The notes under the pieces were generated by a model. It was not told where the DNA came from and did no database searches. It was given only the letters and a program-made list of their open reading frames with translations. A stretch of DNA of 64,000 bases from a virus: IMG/VR virus record IMGVR_UViG_3300017678_000008, positions 1 through 64,000 of that record; one strand, written 5' to 3'. Numbering within the stretch: the stretch's first letter is position 1; each line of letters opens with the position of its first letter. Positions 6,818 to 13,715 of the stretch are shown here, piece after piece. The position numbers and the translations under genes are program-made.

Positions 6818-7128
6818 CCGTGGCCCACCCCAACATTAAGCGAGCACGGCAGGGCTATCGCTCGTGGCATGCGGCGGATCCGAAGCGGAAGGGGATGCCG
6901 ATCACCAAGGCGCAGGTGGACAGCATCAGGGCGGAACTCAAGATCATCAAGGGCAACGAGAATGTGCTCATTGCCTTGGTGTACGACAAGGTTGGCCGCG
7001 AAGGTGTGAGGCGACTGGAAGACATGGATCTCTATGAGGTCCAGGTGGCCTTCGAGCTTTTGCTCATGCCGGAAGTACGCAGCGCCCTCCGCACCCACCG
7101 ACGACCGGGAGGCGAGCAAAGTGCCTGA
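6814..7128 (+). CDS. Hypothetical helical protein (prophage 1)
   Basis: About 104 residues from GTG 6814 (GTGA overlap); ATG 6802 is the alternative. The conserved core ITKAQVDSIRAELKIIKGNENVLIALVY...GREGVRRLEDMDLYEVQVAFELL is shared with the 99-residue product at 39511. It appears mostly alpha-helical and cytosolic. No family is recognised. Confidence 0.7.
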   Translation: MTVAHPNIKRARQGYRSWHAADPKRKGMPITKAQVDSIRAELKIIKGNENVLIALVYDKVGREGVRRLEDMDLYEVQVAFELLLMPEVRSALRTHRRPGGEQSA

Positions 7129-7693
7129 CACCACACGCCGAGTCGGGAAGACGATCAAGCAGGGCCGAGACCTCCGGGATGGCAGCTGCACGGTGTGTGT
7201 GCTGGCCATGGCCACCGGCGAAACGCTTGAGGCCGTGTACGAGTTTCTCAACGACGGCCGCCAGGTCGGAGACCCTGTAAACATGGCCGACGCCGCCCTA
7301 TTTCTGATGAGTCGGGGCGTAGTGCTTGGGGCAGGGCATGGCGTGAACACCAAAGGCTACAGGCCAACGGACGACCTGATCCACCGCATTAAGGGGTGGC
7401 CCGCCTTTGTGGTCGTCAGCTCTGGATGTGAGAACGAGTACTGGGAGCACGCCCTCTATTACGATGGCCGGTATCTGCGAGATCCAGACCCATTCAAAGG
7501 GGCAACCTCGAAGTGGGAAGACTACGATCTCAAACTCATTTACCCCCTGGCGCTCATCAGCGACCGGTGGCAATGTGAGAGGATGATGCTGGCTCCGCAG
7601 CCGACGCCGGACTATGTGCTCGATTGGCGGAACGGAGAGTACGGCAACACCTACGGCCCGAAGCCCGAAGCCGAAGGAGGAGAAGGTGCCTGA
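7121..7693 (+). CDS. C39-like papain-fold protein, putative cysteine peptidase (prophage 1 only)
   Basis: A 190-residue product from GTG 7121, overlapping upstream by 8 nt. It shows a papain-fold pattern: Cys in GSCTVCVLAMATG near residues 20-24, His in YWEHALYYDG (about residue 108) and Asp in YLRDPDPF (about 118), as in bacterial C39-like peptidases that cleave small substrates. No signal peptide is seen, so it acts in the cytoplasm. Prophage 2 has unrelated genes here. It could process a phage or host protein or be an inactive fold; the fold call is moderate and the activity is inferred. Confidence 0.5.
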   Translation: MPDTTRRVGKTIKQGRDLRDGSCTVCVLAMATGETLEAVYEFLNDGRQVGDPVNMADAALFLMSRGVVLGAGHGVNTKGYRPTDDLIHRIKGWPAFVVVSSGCENEYWEHALYYDGRYLRDPDPFKGATSKWEDYDLKLIYPLALISDRWQCERMMLAPQPTPDYVLDWRNGEYGNTYGPKPEAEGGEGA

Positions 7694-7988
7694 CATCAAG
7701 CTGATTAGCGATGCGACCGACAAGCCTAGCCGAGGCCAAAGGGAGGGCAACGTGCCTAAGGAAGCGCCCTACGCTCAGGACTACTACCTGCGCAAGCAAT
7801 CGATCGAATTGGAGGAGATAGCCAGGTGTCCAACTGTCCATTTCGACCACGAAGAATTGGACGGCCTTCTTAGCATCTTTGAGGATTACCAACTTCAAAA
7901 ATTGCAGAGAGAATTCCGGTTGGCAGCCGCAAAGCTACTTCTCGATTTGGTCAGCATTGACCGCGAGATCCAGCGGAGGCAGAAGTGA
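7686..7988 (+). CDS. Hypothetical protein (prophage 1 only)
   Basis: A 100-residue product from GTG 7686 with a GGAGGAG Shine-Dalgarno about 7 nt upstream, overlapping the previous gene by 8 nt. The N-terminal third is charged and probably disordered; residues 40-98 (EEIARCPTVHFDHEELDGLLSIF...) are helical. There is no recognised family and no counterpart in prophage 2. Confidence 0.6.
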   Translation: MPDIKLISDATDKPSRGQREGNVPKEAPYAQDYYLRKQSIELEEIARCPTVHFDHEELDGLLSIFEDYQLQKLQREFRLAAAKLLLDLVSIDREIQRRQK

Positions 7989-8227
7989 ACCACAAGGAAG
8001 ATCTTCGCGCGATCGAAGCCGAGGTCATCGCCCGCGCGGGTGGCAACCCCGGGGCGCTCAATGTGATGTGCCTCGGTGTGCTCGAGCACGGCCGCGCGTT
8101 CTACGATCGCATAGCCGCCGCCGGGCTCACGGACGCCGCTATCTGGGAGAAGTTCAAGGACGAACATGGGATGGACTATGAGTCCATGTTCCACGCGCTA
8201 GGTGGCGCTCATGACGGCACCGATTGA
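7985..8227 (+). CDS. Hypothetical small helical protein before the primase (prophage 1)
   Basis: An 80-residue product from GTG 7985 (GTGA overlap). Its 3' end overlaps the primase start by 17 nt, the same overlap as the unrelated gene upstream of the prophage 2 primase. It looks all-helical (AIEAEVIARAGGNPGALN..., WEKFKDEHGMDYESMFHAL). The function is unknown. Confidence 0.65.
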   Translation: MNHKEDLRAIEAEVIARAGGNPGALNVMCLGVLEHGRAFYDRIAAAGLTDAAIWEKFKDEHGMDYESMFHALGGAHDGTD

Positions 8228-10685
8228 CCTCATCCGCCAGCGCCTTCACCAGCTGGGCAAGTCGATCACCCGGGATAAGGGTGATCGCTTCATGTGCCAG
8301 TGCCCAGGGCACGACGGCAAGGACGCCAACTGCTCAGTGTGGTCAGATCCGGACGGCCATGCGGCCGTCAAGTGCTTTTCTCATGGGTGCTCAAGTGAGC
8401 AGATCATGCAGGGCCTTGGCCTCAAGGTTGAAGACCTGTTTAAGGAATCGCGCGAGTACTTGGTCTGGAAGAACACGGAGCGGATCATCCAATCCATCTA
8501 CCGATACGAGGACCGTGACGGGCATCTCCTGTTTGAGAAGGTGCGGATGTTCCCCAAGGACTTCATGGTCCGCGCCCTGGTCACGCACGAAGGCCGTGAG
8601 GGGTATCGGTACAGCCTGGCCGCCTGTTACTTCGAATATAAGCGCCCTCGAGGGAAGGGGCCGGGAACGTGGAAGTCCACCCAGCACCGCAAGCGTATGG
8701 CCGTGGTGCCCGAGCCTGGCCTCGTTTGGATGGACGCAATCAAGCCGGATCTGTACCGCGCCCGGGAAACCTACGAGGCCGCCCAAGCGGGCCACGCCAT
8801 ATGGCTCGTGGAAGGCGAGAAGGACGCGAATTACCTGACCCAACATGGCCTGTTTGCGACGAGTCGCCACAGCGGGGGCGGCGGGAAGAAGTGGCTCCAA
8901 AGATACACCGACACGCTGAAAGGGGCCGCCGTCGTGAACATCATCCCGGACCAGGACGAAGTGGGCGCCAGCTACGCGCAGGTGGTCTACCACGAGCTCC
9001 GGGCCGCAGGGATCGAAGTCGTCATCTACAAGCCCGCAGCGGGCAAGGACGCCGCCGACCACTTCGCCGAGGGCTACGGCGCAGACGACTTTATCCCGGT
9101 CGCGATCGAAGACGTTACCAAGGAGTTTGGGGTGGAGCCGCCCCCGCCTACGGAGCCGCCGCCCGGGCCGCCGCTCAAGATCGTGGAGGGCGGGATCACC
9201 GAATGGGAGGAGCCACTCCCCACCAGCGACATGGACATGGCCAGCCTCATGGCCTCGCGCTACGGCGACGAGCTCAGATATTGCCCACCGTTCGGTTGCT
9301 GGTTCACTTGGGACGGCACCAAATGGGCCGAAGATGAAACCGCCGGCGCACCGCTTTTGCAACGCTACGAGCTGCTCGCCCGCCAGGTCGAGGCCGGGGT
9401 AAGGAAGATCGATATCCCGAAGCCCTCGCATGGGCAGAAGCCCGCGATCACGTACGGCCGAAAGGTGGCCAGCGCATACGCTTATCGCCAGGTGGCCGAG
9501 CTGCTCCAACGCCGCACCGGCATGGTCATCCTTCCGGACAACATGGACGCCTATCCGGATCTCCTCCCATGCGCCAATGGCGTGGTGGATCTCGAGACCG
9601 GCAAGATGTACGAGCATGACCGGGAGCGCCTGGTCACGCAGGCCGTGGGGGTCGCCTACAACCCAGCGGCCGAGTGCCCGACATGGTGGAGCTTTATCCG
9701 CAGCGCAACGGCCGGTGATGAAGAGCTGGCCAAGTACCTCTGGAAAGCCGTCGGCTACTGGTTCACCGGGCACACGAAGGAGCAAAAGTTCTGGTTCCTT
9801 CACGGCGCGGGCGCGACCGGGAAGACGACTTTCCTCGAGACCATCCAGCGGATCGCCGGTGACCAGGCCGCCAGTCTGGATCCCGCTCACCTCATGGTCC
9901 AGAGGTATCAGGGGGTGCCGGAGCACCTGGCCCGCCTGCGGGGTAAGCGCCTGGTGACGGCCGTAGAAGCGAACCGCAATAACCGCTTCGATGAAGGCCT
10001 GATGAAGCGCCTCACCGGGGGCGAGACGATCGTGGCCAGGCGCATGCGCGAGAACTCCGTAGAGTTCCATCCACTGTTCAAGCTCGTGGTGACATCCAAC
10101 CACCGGCCGGGCGTGAGTGACGACGGGACAAGCTTTTGGCGGCGCATGGCGGCCGTGCCGTTCAACAACGTGGTGGAAGAGGCCGACCGAGATCCAGACC
10201 TACCGGCCAAGCTGGCCGCCGAGGCGCAGGGCATCCTCACGTGGATCGTGAAGGGGGCCGTGCTCTACTACCAAGATGGCAAGCTCGGCACAGCGGCCGC
10301 ACTCGAGAGGGCCAAGGATGAGTACCGCGAGGACACGGACGAGCTCATCGAATTCCTTCACTCCCACGTGCGGGAGTGTGCCCCCGAGGTCCGCGAAAAC
10401 AACCAGGTGGCCACGTCGATCATGTACCAGACGTACGTGCAATGGGCCGAGAACGCCCGCCAGCGGCCCATAGGAGAGCGCCACTTCAAGGCCTCGATGT
10501 TGGCCAAGGGCTTCGAGTGGCGGCGCACCAGGAAGACGCGCGTATGGGTTGGCCTTCGCATCGTGAACACGATGGAAGAGAACACCGAGGACGATCCGGG
10601 CGAAGGGTTCTACACCAAGGTCAACGACGACGCCCTCACCGGCGAAGCACTAGCCGAAGCCCTGGCCGACGAGTTCGGCGACTAA
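8211..10685 (+). CDS. P4/D5-family primase-helicase (prophage 1)
   Basis: An 824-residue replication protein from ATG 8211, matching the prophage 2 start. A CHC2-like zinc finger (Cys29, Cys31, His34, Cys55, Cys60) and a Toprim domain with Glu201 (VEGEKDAN) and Asp247/Asp249 (PDQD) would make RNA primers. A D5_N-like linker follows at about 345-500, then an SF3 helicase ATPase with Walker A GAGATGKTT (532-540). Near the C-terminus a winged helix (RHFKASMLAKGFEW) is the likely origin-binding part, as in the P4 alpha protein. It ends 400 bp before an iteron-like array. No phage DNA polymerase is present, so host polymerase would extend. Confidence 0.93.
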   Translation: MTAPIDLIRQRLHQLGKSITRDKGDRFMCQCPGHDGKDANCSVWSDPDGHAAVKCFSHGCSSEQIMQGLGLKVEDLFKESREYLVWKNTERIIQSIYRYEDRDGHLLFEKVRMFPKDFMVRALVTHEGREGYRYSLAACYFEYKRPRGKGPGTWKSTQHRKRMAVVPEPGLVWMDAIKPDLYRARETYEAAQAGHAIWLVEGEKDANYLTQHGLFATSRHSGGGGKKWLQRYTDTLKGAAVVNIIPDQDEVGASYAQVVYHELRAAGIEVVIYKPAAGKDAADHFAEGYGADDFIPVAIEDVTKEFGVEPPPPTEPPPGPPLKIVEGGITEWEEPLPTSDMDMASLMASRYGDELRYCPPFGCWFTWDGTKWAEDETAGAPLLQRYELLARQVEAGVRKIDIPKPSHGQKPAITYGRKVASAYAYRQVAELLQRRTGMVILPDNMDAYPDLLPCANGVVDLETGKMYEHDRERLVTQAVGVAYNPAAECPTWWSFIRSATAGDEELAKYLWKAVGYWFTGHTKEQKFWFLHGAGATGKTTFLETIQRIAGDQAASLDPAHLMVQRYQGVPEHLARLRGKRLVTAVEANRNNRFDEGLMKRLTGGETIVARRMRENSVEFHPLFKLVVTSNHRPGVSDDGTSFWRRMAAVPFNNVVEEADRDPDLPAKLAAEAQGILTWIVKGAVLYYQDGKLGTAAALERAKDEYREDTDELIEFLHSHVRECAPEVRENNQVATSIMYQTYVQWAENARQRPIGERHFKASMLAKGFEWRRTRKTRVWVGLRIVNTMEENTEDDPGEGFYTKVNDDALTGEALAEALADEFGD

Positions 10686-11023
10686 GGCGAGGGGCTTTCA
10701 GATCCGCGGGCCGCAGCGCGTGAGCGCCAGCGCCGCGGATCGATCGCGTCTCGAATCAGCAAAGGCTCACCCCGTTGCGCATCTCGCTTCTCGAGCTTGT
10801 CGGCAAGGACCTCGAACACACGGCAGAAGCCAACGAGCAACATGACCGGGATGGCCAGGGCAAACCAAACCGGCCACGTGAAGGCGATCAAGGCAGTACG
10901 AACGGTGACGGGATACCAAGGCCCATCGAGCGCAAGGCAGATCACCGCGATGCCAAAGAGGTTGAGAGCCAGGCCCGGGATTGAATAAAGCCAGACAAAG
11001 GTGTCAAGGATAAACCTGTCCAT
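10682..11023 (-). CDS. Convergent small membrane protein (prophage 1)
   Basis: A 113-residue minus-strand protein from ATG 11021-11023, in tail-to-tail 4-nt overlap with the primase. Two membrane helices are seen: residues 8-30 (WLYSIPGLALNLFGIAVICLAL) and 39-60 (ALIAFTWPVWFALAIPVMLLV). The tail is charged. The copy at 43266-43700 shares WLYSxPG, VRTA and the helix layout. Its opposite strand, separate promoter and lack of a leader suggest lysogenic expression, as for prophage-encoded exclusion proteins; that role is inferred. Confidence 0.7.
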   Translation of the reverse strand: MDRFILDTFVWLYSIPGLALNLFGIAVICLALDGPWYPVTVRTALIAFTWPVWFALAIPVMLLVGFCRVFEVLADKLEKRDAQRGEPLLIRDAIDPRRWRSRAAARGSESPSP

Positions 11024-11032
11024 ATGCCGGCC

Positions 11033-11038
11033 ATTGTA
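11033..11038 (-). promoter_or_regulatory. Extended -10 promoter of the convergent membrane gene (prophage 1)
   Basis: On the minus strand TGG-TACAAT ends 9 nt before the ATG at 11023, giving a near-leaderless mRNA. The -35 position is occupied by the G-rich block at 11045-11059 instead of a TTGACA box. Prophage 2 has TGG-TAGACT, 11 nt from its ATG. Confidence 0.55.
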
Positions 11039-11044
11039 CCAAAT

Positions 11045-11059
11045 CCCCCCGCGCCCCCC
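11045..11059. promoter_or_regulatory. C6-GCG-C6 element (prophage 1)
   Basis: CCCCCC GCG CCCCCC, read as G6CGCG6 on the strand that transcribes the membrane gene. Prophage 2 has C6-GCA-C6 at 43726-43740 in the same place. It covers the -35 region and may be a regulator site or a G-quadruplex-forming stretch. Confidence 0.5.
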
Positions 11060-11080
11060 TTTTCTTGGATTGCCGCGAAG

Positions 11081-11488
11081 CGTCACAGGTGTCACGCGCC
11101 AACCGCACATGGCATATGCCGATGAAAGCAGCAGATCGTCGGCACGAGCGCCGGAAATACCGATGCCGTCGGGGTGTGACGCCCAAGCGTGACGGGTGTG
11201 ACACCAAGGGTGACGCCAAAGAAGGGCCGAGAATCGGCCATTTTGAACCTATGGTGACGGGTGTGACGCTTGTGACGCCAAATTGCAACAATACGCATAG
11301 CGTGCGCGCACACCCACAGCCGTGCATGTGCGCATATGTGACGTGGATATCGAAAAAACCCGTCACACCCGTCACACTCGTCACCGTGGCCATTGTGGCC
11401 CTGCCTCAACCGAACTGAGAAAGCCGGGAGGCCTGGCCGCCGCTCGTGGTGTCACCCGACCCGTCACAGCCAAAACCGGACCCGTCAC
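11081..11488. repeat. GTGACG repeat array, putative iterons (prophage 1)
   Basis: GTGACR words at 11176, 11189, 11198, 11210, 11254, 11263, 11272 and 11338 read forward; inverted CGTCAC/GTCAC words begin at 11081, 11091, 11361, 11370, 11379, 11451, 11462 and 11483. The groups at 11254/11263/11272 and 11361/11370/11379 are exactly 9 bp apart. Both arms point toward the centre. This resembles iterons bound by a replication initiator and lies beside the primase-helicase gene. Confidence 0.65.
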
Positions 11489-11535
11489 CCGCGGACGATT
11501 CTGCGAAAACTTTCGGAAAAAGTGGCCCAAAGGGA

Positions 11536-11564
11536 TTGACATTCACGAGGCGCTCAGGTAATTG
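11536..11564 (+). promoter_or_regulatory. Late promoter (prophage 1)
   Basis: TTGACA (11536-11541), a 17-nt spacer, then TAATTG (11559-11564). Prophage 2 has TTGACA, 17 nt, TAACAG at 44143-44171, with TTGACATTC and TCAGGTAA shared. A GTG (11571) lies 6 nt after the -10 box, so the late mRNA may be leaderless. Confidence 0.6.
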
Positions 11565-11570
11565 CCCGCC

Positions 11571-12344
11571 GTGAGACCGGTAGCGATTTCGACATGGCAG
11601 GCGGAAACAAATCCGCGCCGGTTCTCGCCCCTTTTGAGCCTTGGCGCTGGCCTGCTGGTCGCCGGAATTGGCCGACTGATCGCAGATGTGGGGTGGAGCA
11701 GCCCGGTAGCTCGCCAGGTTCATAACCTGGAGGCCGCAGGTTCAAATCCTGCCCCCGCACCTGTGATGCACTGGAAGGACAAGCCCGCGCCCGCGTACCT
11801 GGGCAAGTGGGCTCGAAGCAAGTGGGCCGAGGCGAGCCTCAAGGAACGCGCCCTGTATGTGGCCCGCAGCCAAGAGGAGGCCAAGGTCCGCGAGGTCACC
11901 GCCAACTGGTCCCCGCAGATCCGCAAGTACCTCGCCCTCACCGGCATCTTCTCACCCGCGCCGTGGTGCGCCGCCTTCGTCACCTGGTGCCTGGTGGAAG
12001 CCGGGGCCGACCGCAAGAAGCTCCCGGCCCTTGCGGCCAGCACGTACTGGTGGTTTGTGTGGGCCAAGCAGACTAAGCGCCTCAAGGTGGACAAGCGAGG
12101 CAGACCGGTCAATGATCCGGAGCGTGGCGACCTGGGCGGGTGGAATACCGGCGCGGGTCACATCTTCTTTGTCCTGGCCGTGGACGAGGAGAAGGACGTC
12201 GCAACCCTCGAAGGCAACACGGACAACGCCGGTAGCCGAGAGGGCGTAGCCGTCAAGGACCGGGTGAGGTCGTGGCCGCAGCTGAAGCGCCACTTGTTGC
12301 ATGGATACATCCGGATCACCGATGACTTGGGGGTCGGGGCGTGA
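11571..12344 (+). CDS. Endolysin, TIGR02594-like CHAP/NlpC-type peptidase (prophage 1)
   Basis: About 257 residues from GTG 11571, just after the late promoter; ATG 11766 would give 192 residues. The catalytic part holds APWCAAFVTWCLVEAG with Cys133, GAGHIFFV with His197 and LEGNTDN as the likely third residue, matching TIGR02594-type amidase/endopeptidases that cut peptidoglycan at lysis. Residues 24-44 are hydrophobic (LLSLGAGLLVAGIG) and could act as a signal-anchor. Codons 40-64 run through a tRNA(CAU)-shaped sequence. The holin follows directly. Confidence 0.8.
   Translation: MRPVAISTWQAETNPRRFSPLLSLGAGLLVAGIGRLIADVGWSSPVARQVHNLEAAGSNPAPAPVMHWKDKPAPAYLGKWARSKWAEASLKERALYVARSQEEAKVREVTANWSPQIRKYLALTGIFSPAPWCAAFVTWCLVEAGADRKKLPALAASTYWWFVWAKQTKRLKVDKRGRPVNDPERGDLGGWNTGAGHIFFVLAVDEEKDVATLEGNTDNAGSREGVAVKDRVRSWPQLKRHLLHGYIRITDDLGVGA
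11687..11760 (+). tRNA. Initiator-like tRNA(CAU) inside the endolysin reading frame (prophage 1)
   Basis: A full cloverleaf: acceptor TGTGGGG/CCCCGCA, D-arm GAGC/GCTC with loop AGCCCGGTA, anticodon stem CCAGG/CCTGG with loop TTCATAA (CAT at 11721-11723), T-arm GCAGG/CCTGC with TTCAAAT. The A11-T24 pair and D-arm are typical of initiator tRNA-fMet. However, only two of the three G-C pairs near the anticodon are kept, position 1-72 is T-A, the discriminator is C and no CCA follows. It may be a functional phage tRNA or a captured fragment. Confidence 0.65.
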
Positions 12345-12865
12345 TGTCGTATTGGGCCGCCCTCGCTGCTTACGCGAAGGGCCTCGCCAACGTATCGGGC
12401 GCTCCGGTCCTGGTGGCCGTGGTCGCTCCCATGCTCATGGTGTGGGCACCGGGTGAGCTAGCCGTCCACCTGGCCACGGCGCTCATGGTCGTCCTCGCGT
12501 GTGACCTGGTCGCGGGTGCCACCCTGGCCCTGCAACAGAACCGGTTTAGCTGGCGCACCCTTGGCATGGCGAGTGTCGCTAAGAGTACGTTCTACGGCCT
12601 GATGCTCGTGGTCTGCCACATCCTGGCCACCGCCCTGGCCGCGCAGACGCCGACCGCCCAGGCGCACATCCTGGCCTCGCGCGATTACGCCATGCAAGGC
12701 CTGGCCACGCTCTGCATCTTGGTGGAAGTCCGCAGTGTGGTCCGGAACGCCGCCGCGAGCGGCATGCGAGTCGCCCGCGCCCTCGACAAGGTTTTCGCCC
12801 GGTGGGAACGGCAACGGCTCAAGGAGATCGAGGCCGTCCTCGGGGGCGAAGGAGCAAGCAAGTGA
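12344..12865 (+). CDS. Holin-like membrane protein (prophage 1)
   Basis: About 173 residues; the ATG at 12344 overlaps the endolysin stop (GTGATG, so GTG 12341 is the alternative). Hydrophobic segments at about residues 18-35, 40-60 and 78-98 and then a basic, helical tail (VRNAAASGMRVARALDKVFARWERQRLKEIE) fit the phage_holin_4 type of holin. Its place after the endolysin supports a role in timing membrane permeabilisation. The prophage 2 copy (44937) is very similar. Confidence 0.8.
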   Translation: MSYWAALAAYAKGLANVSGAPVLVAVVAPMLMVWAPGELAVHLATALMVVLACDLVAGATLALQQNRFSWRTLGMASVAKSTFYGLMLVVCHILATALAAQTPTAQAHILASRDYAMQGLATLCILVEVRSVVRNAAASGMRVARALDKVFARWERQRLKEIEAVLGGEGASK

Positions 12866-13188
12866 GTAACAGCATCCAGATCCGAATTCAAGCGGGCGTA
12901 GAGGCGTACCGCAATGGCGCACGAGTCGTGCGTCTGACCCCGATTGACCAGGCCGCCGCCGTGCCCGCCGTCGCTGCCGAAACCCTTCTCCTTTTGGTTG
13001 GAATCGTCGACATGCGCGACTTGCAACCGGGGGACGGTGAGGTGGACGTCCAGTTGGGCAGGCTCGAAGAGCTGGCCACGAACGCAGGCGCACCGGAGCT
13101 GGTTCGCGCAGTGGCCGTCTATGCCGAGAGCATCGGCATGGTCGGCGGAGACGTGAACATCTTCCTGCGAATCAAGCGGGTCGCGTAA
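12862..13188 (+). CDS. Hypothetical protein between holin and terminase (prophage 1)
   Basis: A 108-residue product from GTG 12862 (GTGA overlap, GGAG upstream). The core VVRLTPIDQAAAVPAVAAETLLLLVGIVDMRDLQPGDGEVDV and the end VNIFLRIKRV are conserved in the 105-residue copy at 45452. It probably has a mixed alpha/beta fold. No family is recognised. It could be an accessory packaging or lysis factor; neither is shown by the sequence. Confidence 0.7.
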   Translation: MSNSIQIRIQAGVEAYRNGARVVRLTPIDQAAAVPAVAAETLLLLVGIVDMRDLQPGDGEVDVQLGRLEELATNAGAPELVRAVAVYAESIGMVGGDVNIFLRIKRVA

Positions 13189-13190
13189 TC

Positions 13191-13715
13191 ATGCCGAAGG
13201 CCGCCGCGAAGCCCAAACCGAGAAAGATGACCTTGCTCCACCAGCAAGCCGCAATGGCGCTGGCTCAGGGCAAGGGTGTCACGGTTGCGGCAGTGGCGGC
13301 CAACACGTCCGAGCGCACCATCTACAACTGGTTGGAGTGGGAGGAGTTCCGCGCCCTGCGAGAAAGCTACAAGCAGCAGTATCAGGAGCAAGTCCTCAGC
13401 GGGGCCGTCAAGTTTGAATTGGCCAACCGAGGCTTTCGCATGGCCCGGCTCAATCAGCGCTTTCGGGAACTAGGTGACCTGCTAGATCACGAGCTCGCCA
13501 AGCCCTATCGCAACAAGGACACGATCGCTGGCATCCGGCAGCTGGTCGTTCTCGAATTGGACGTGGCCAAGCAGGCCGCGATCGAAGAAGGTCAGTGGCA
13601 AAAGAACCTGAATGTGAATTGGGCCTCTCTCTCGGATGAGCAGGTGGCCGAGGCCATGGCCATGATCATTGCGCAGACCAGTGAAGAACGCACCAGCGAC
13701 CAGGGGGACGCATGA
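13191..13715 (+). CDS. terS: Terminase small subunit (prophage 1)
   Basis: A 174-residue DNA-recognition subunit of the packaging motor. An N-terminal HTH (residues 18-50, AMALAQGKGVTVAAVAANTSERTIYNWLEWEEF) would bind the packaging site, a helical region (about 55-130) would oligomerise, and the acidic C-terminus would contact the large subunit. Its 3' end overlaps the large terminase by 4 nt. The prophage 2 homologue (162 residues) shares PxRNKDTI and the HTH layout. Confidence 0.8.
   Translation: MPKAAAKPKPRKMTLLHQQAAMALAQGKGVTVAAVAANTSERTIYNWLEWEEFRALRESYKQQYQEQVLSGAVKFELANRGFRMARLNQRFRELGDLLDHELAKPYRNKDTIAGIRQLVVLELDVAKQAAIEEGQWQKNLNVNWASLSDEQVAEAMAMIIAQTSEERTSDQGDA

Larger units (their letters stand above)
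11024..11535. other. Intergenic control and putative replication-origin region (prophage 1)
   Basis: About 510 bp without a credible gene. From left to right it holds the promoter of the convergent membrane gene, the C6-GCG-C6 block, forward GTGACG words, two alternating purine-pyrimidine tracts (11300-11313 and 11321-11340), a GATATCGAAAAAACCC segment and the same GTGACG words inverted. Prophage 2 has the same order of parts at 43701-44142. Confidence 0.6.

Noticed and set aside
8391-10103. Long open frame of 570 codons on the minus strand
   Set aside because: It lies opposite the primase-helicase gene, whose motifs are clear; GC-rich coding DNA often leaves such antisense frames open.
11081-11488. 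CRISPR-like array
   Set aside because: Repeats are 6-9 bp, occur in both orientations and have no constant spacers; no cas genes.
11065-11561. Small ORFs within the intergenic repeat array
   Set aside because: Their translations mirror the GTGACG words (Val-Thr-Gly repeats) and are not kept in prophage 2, where the word differs.
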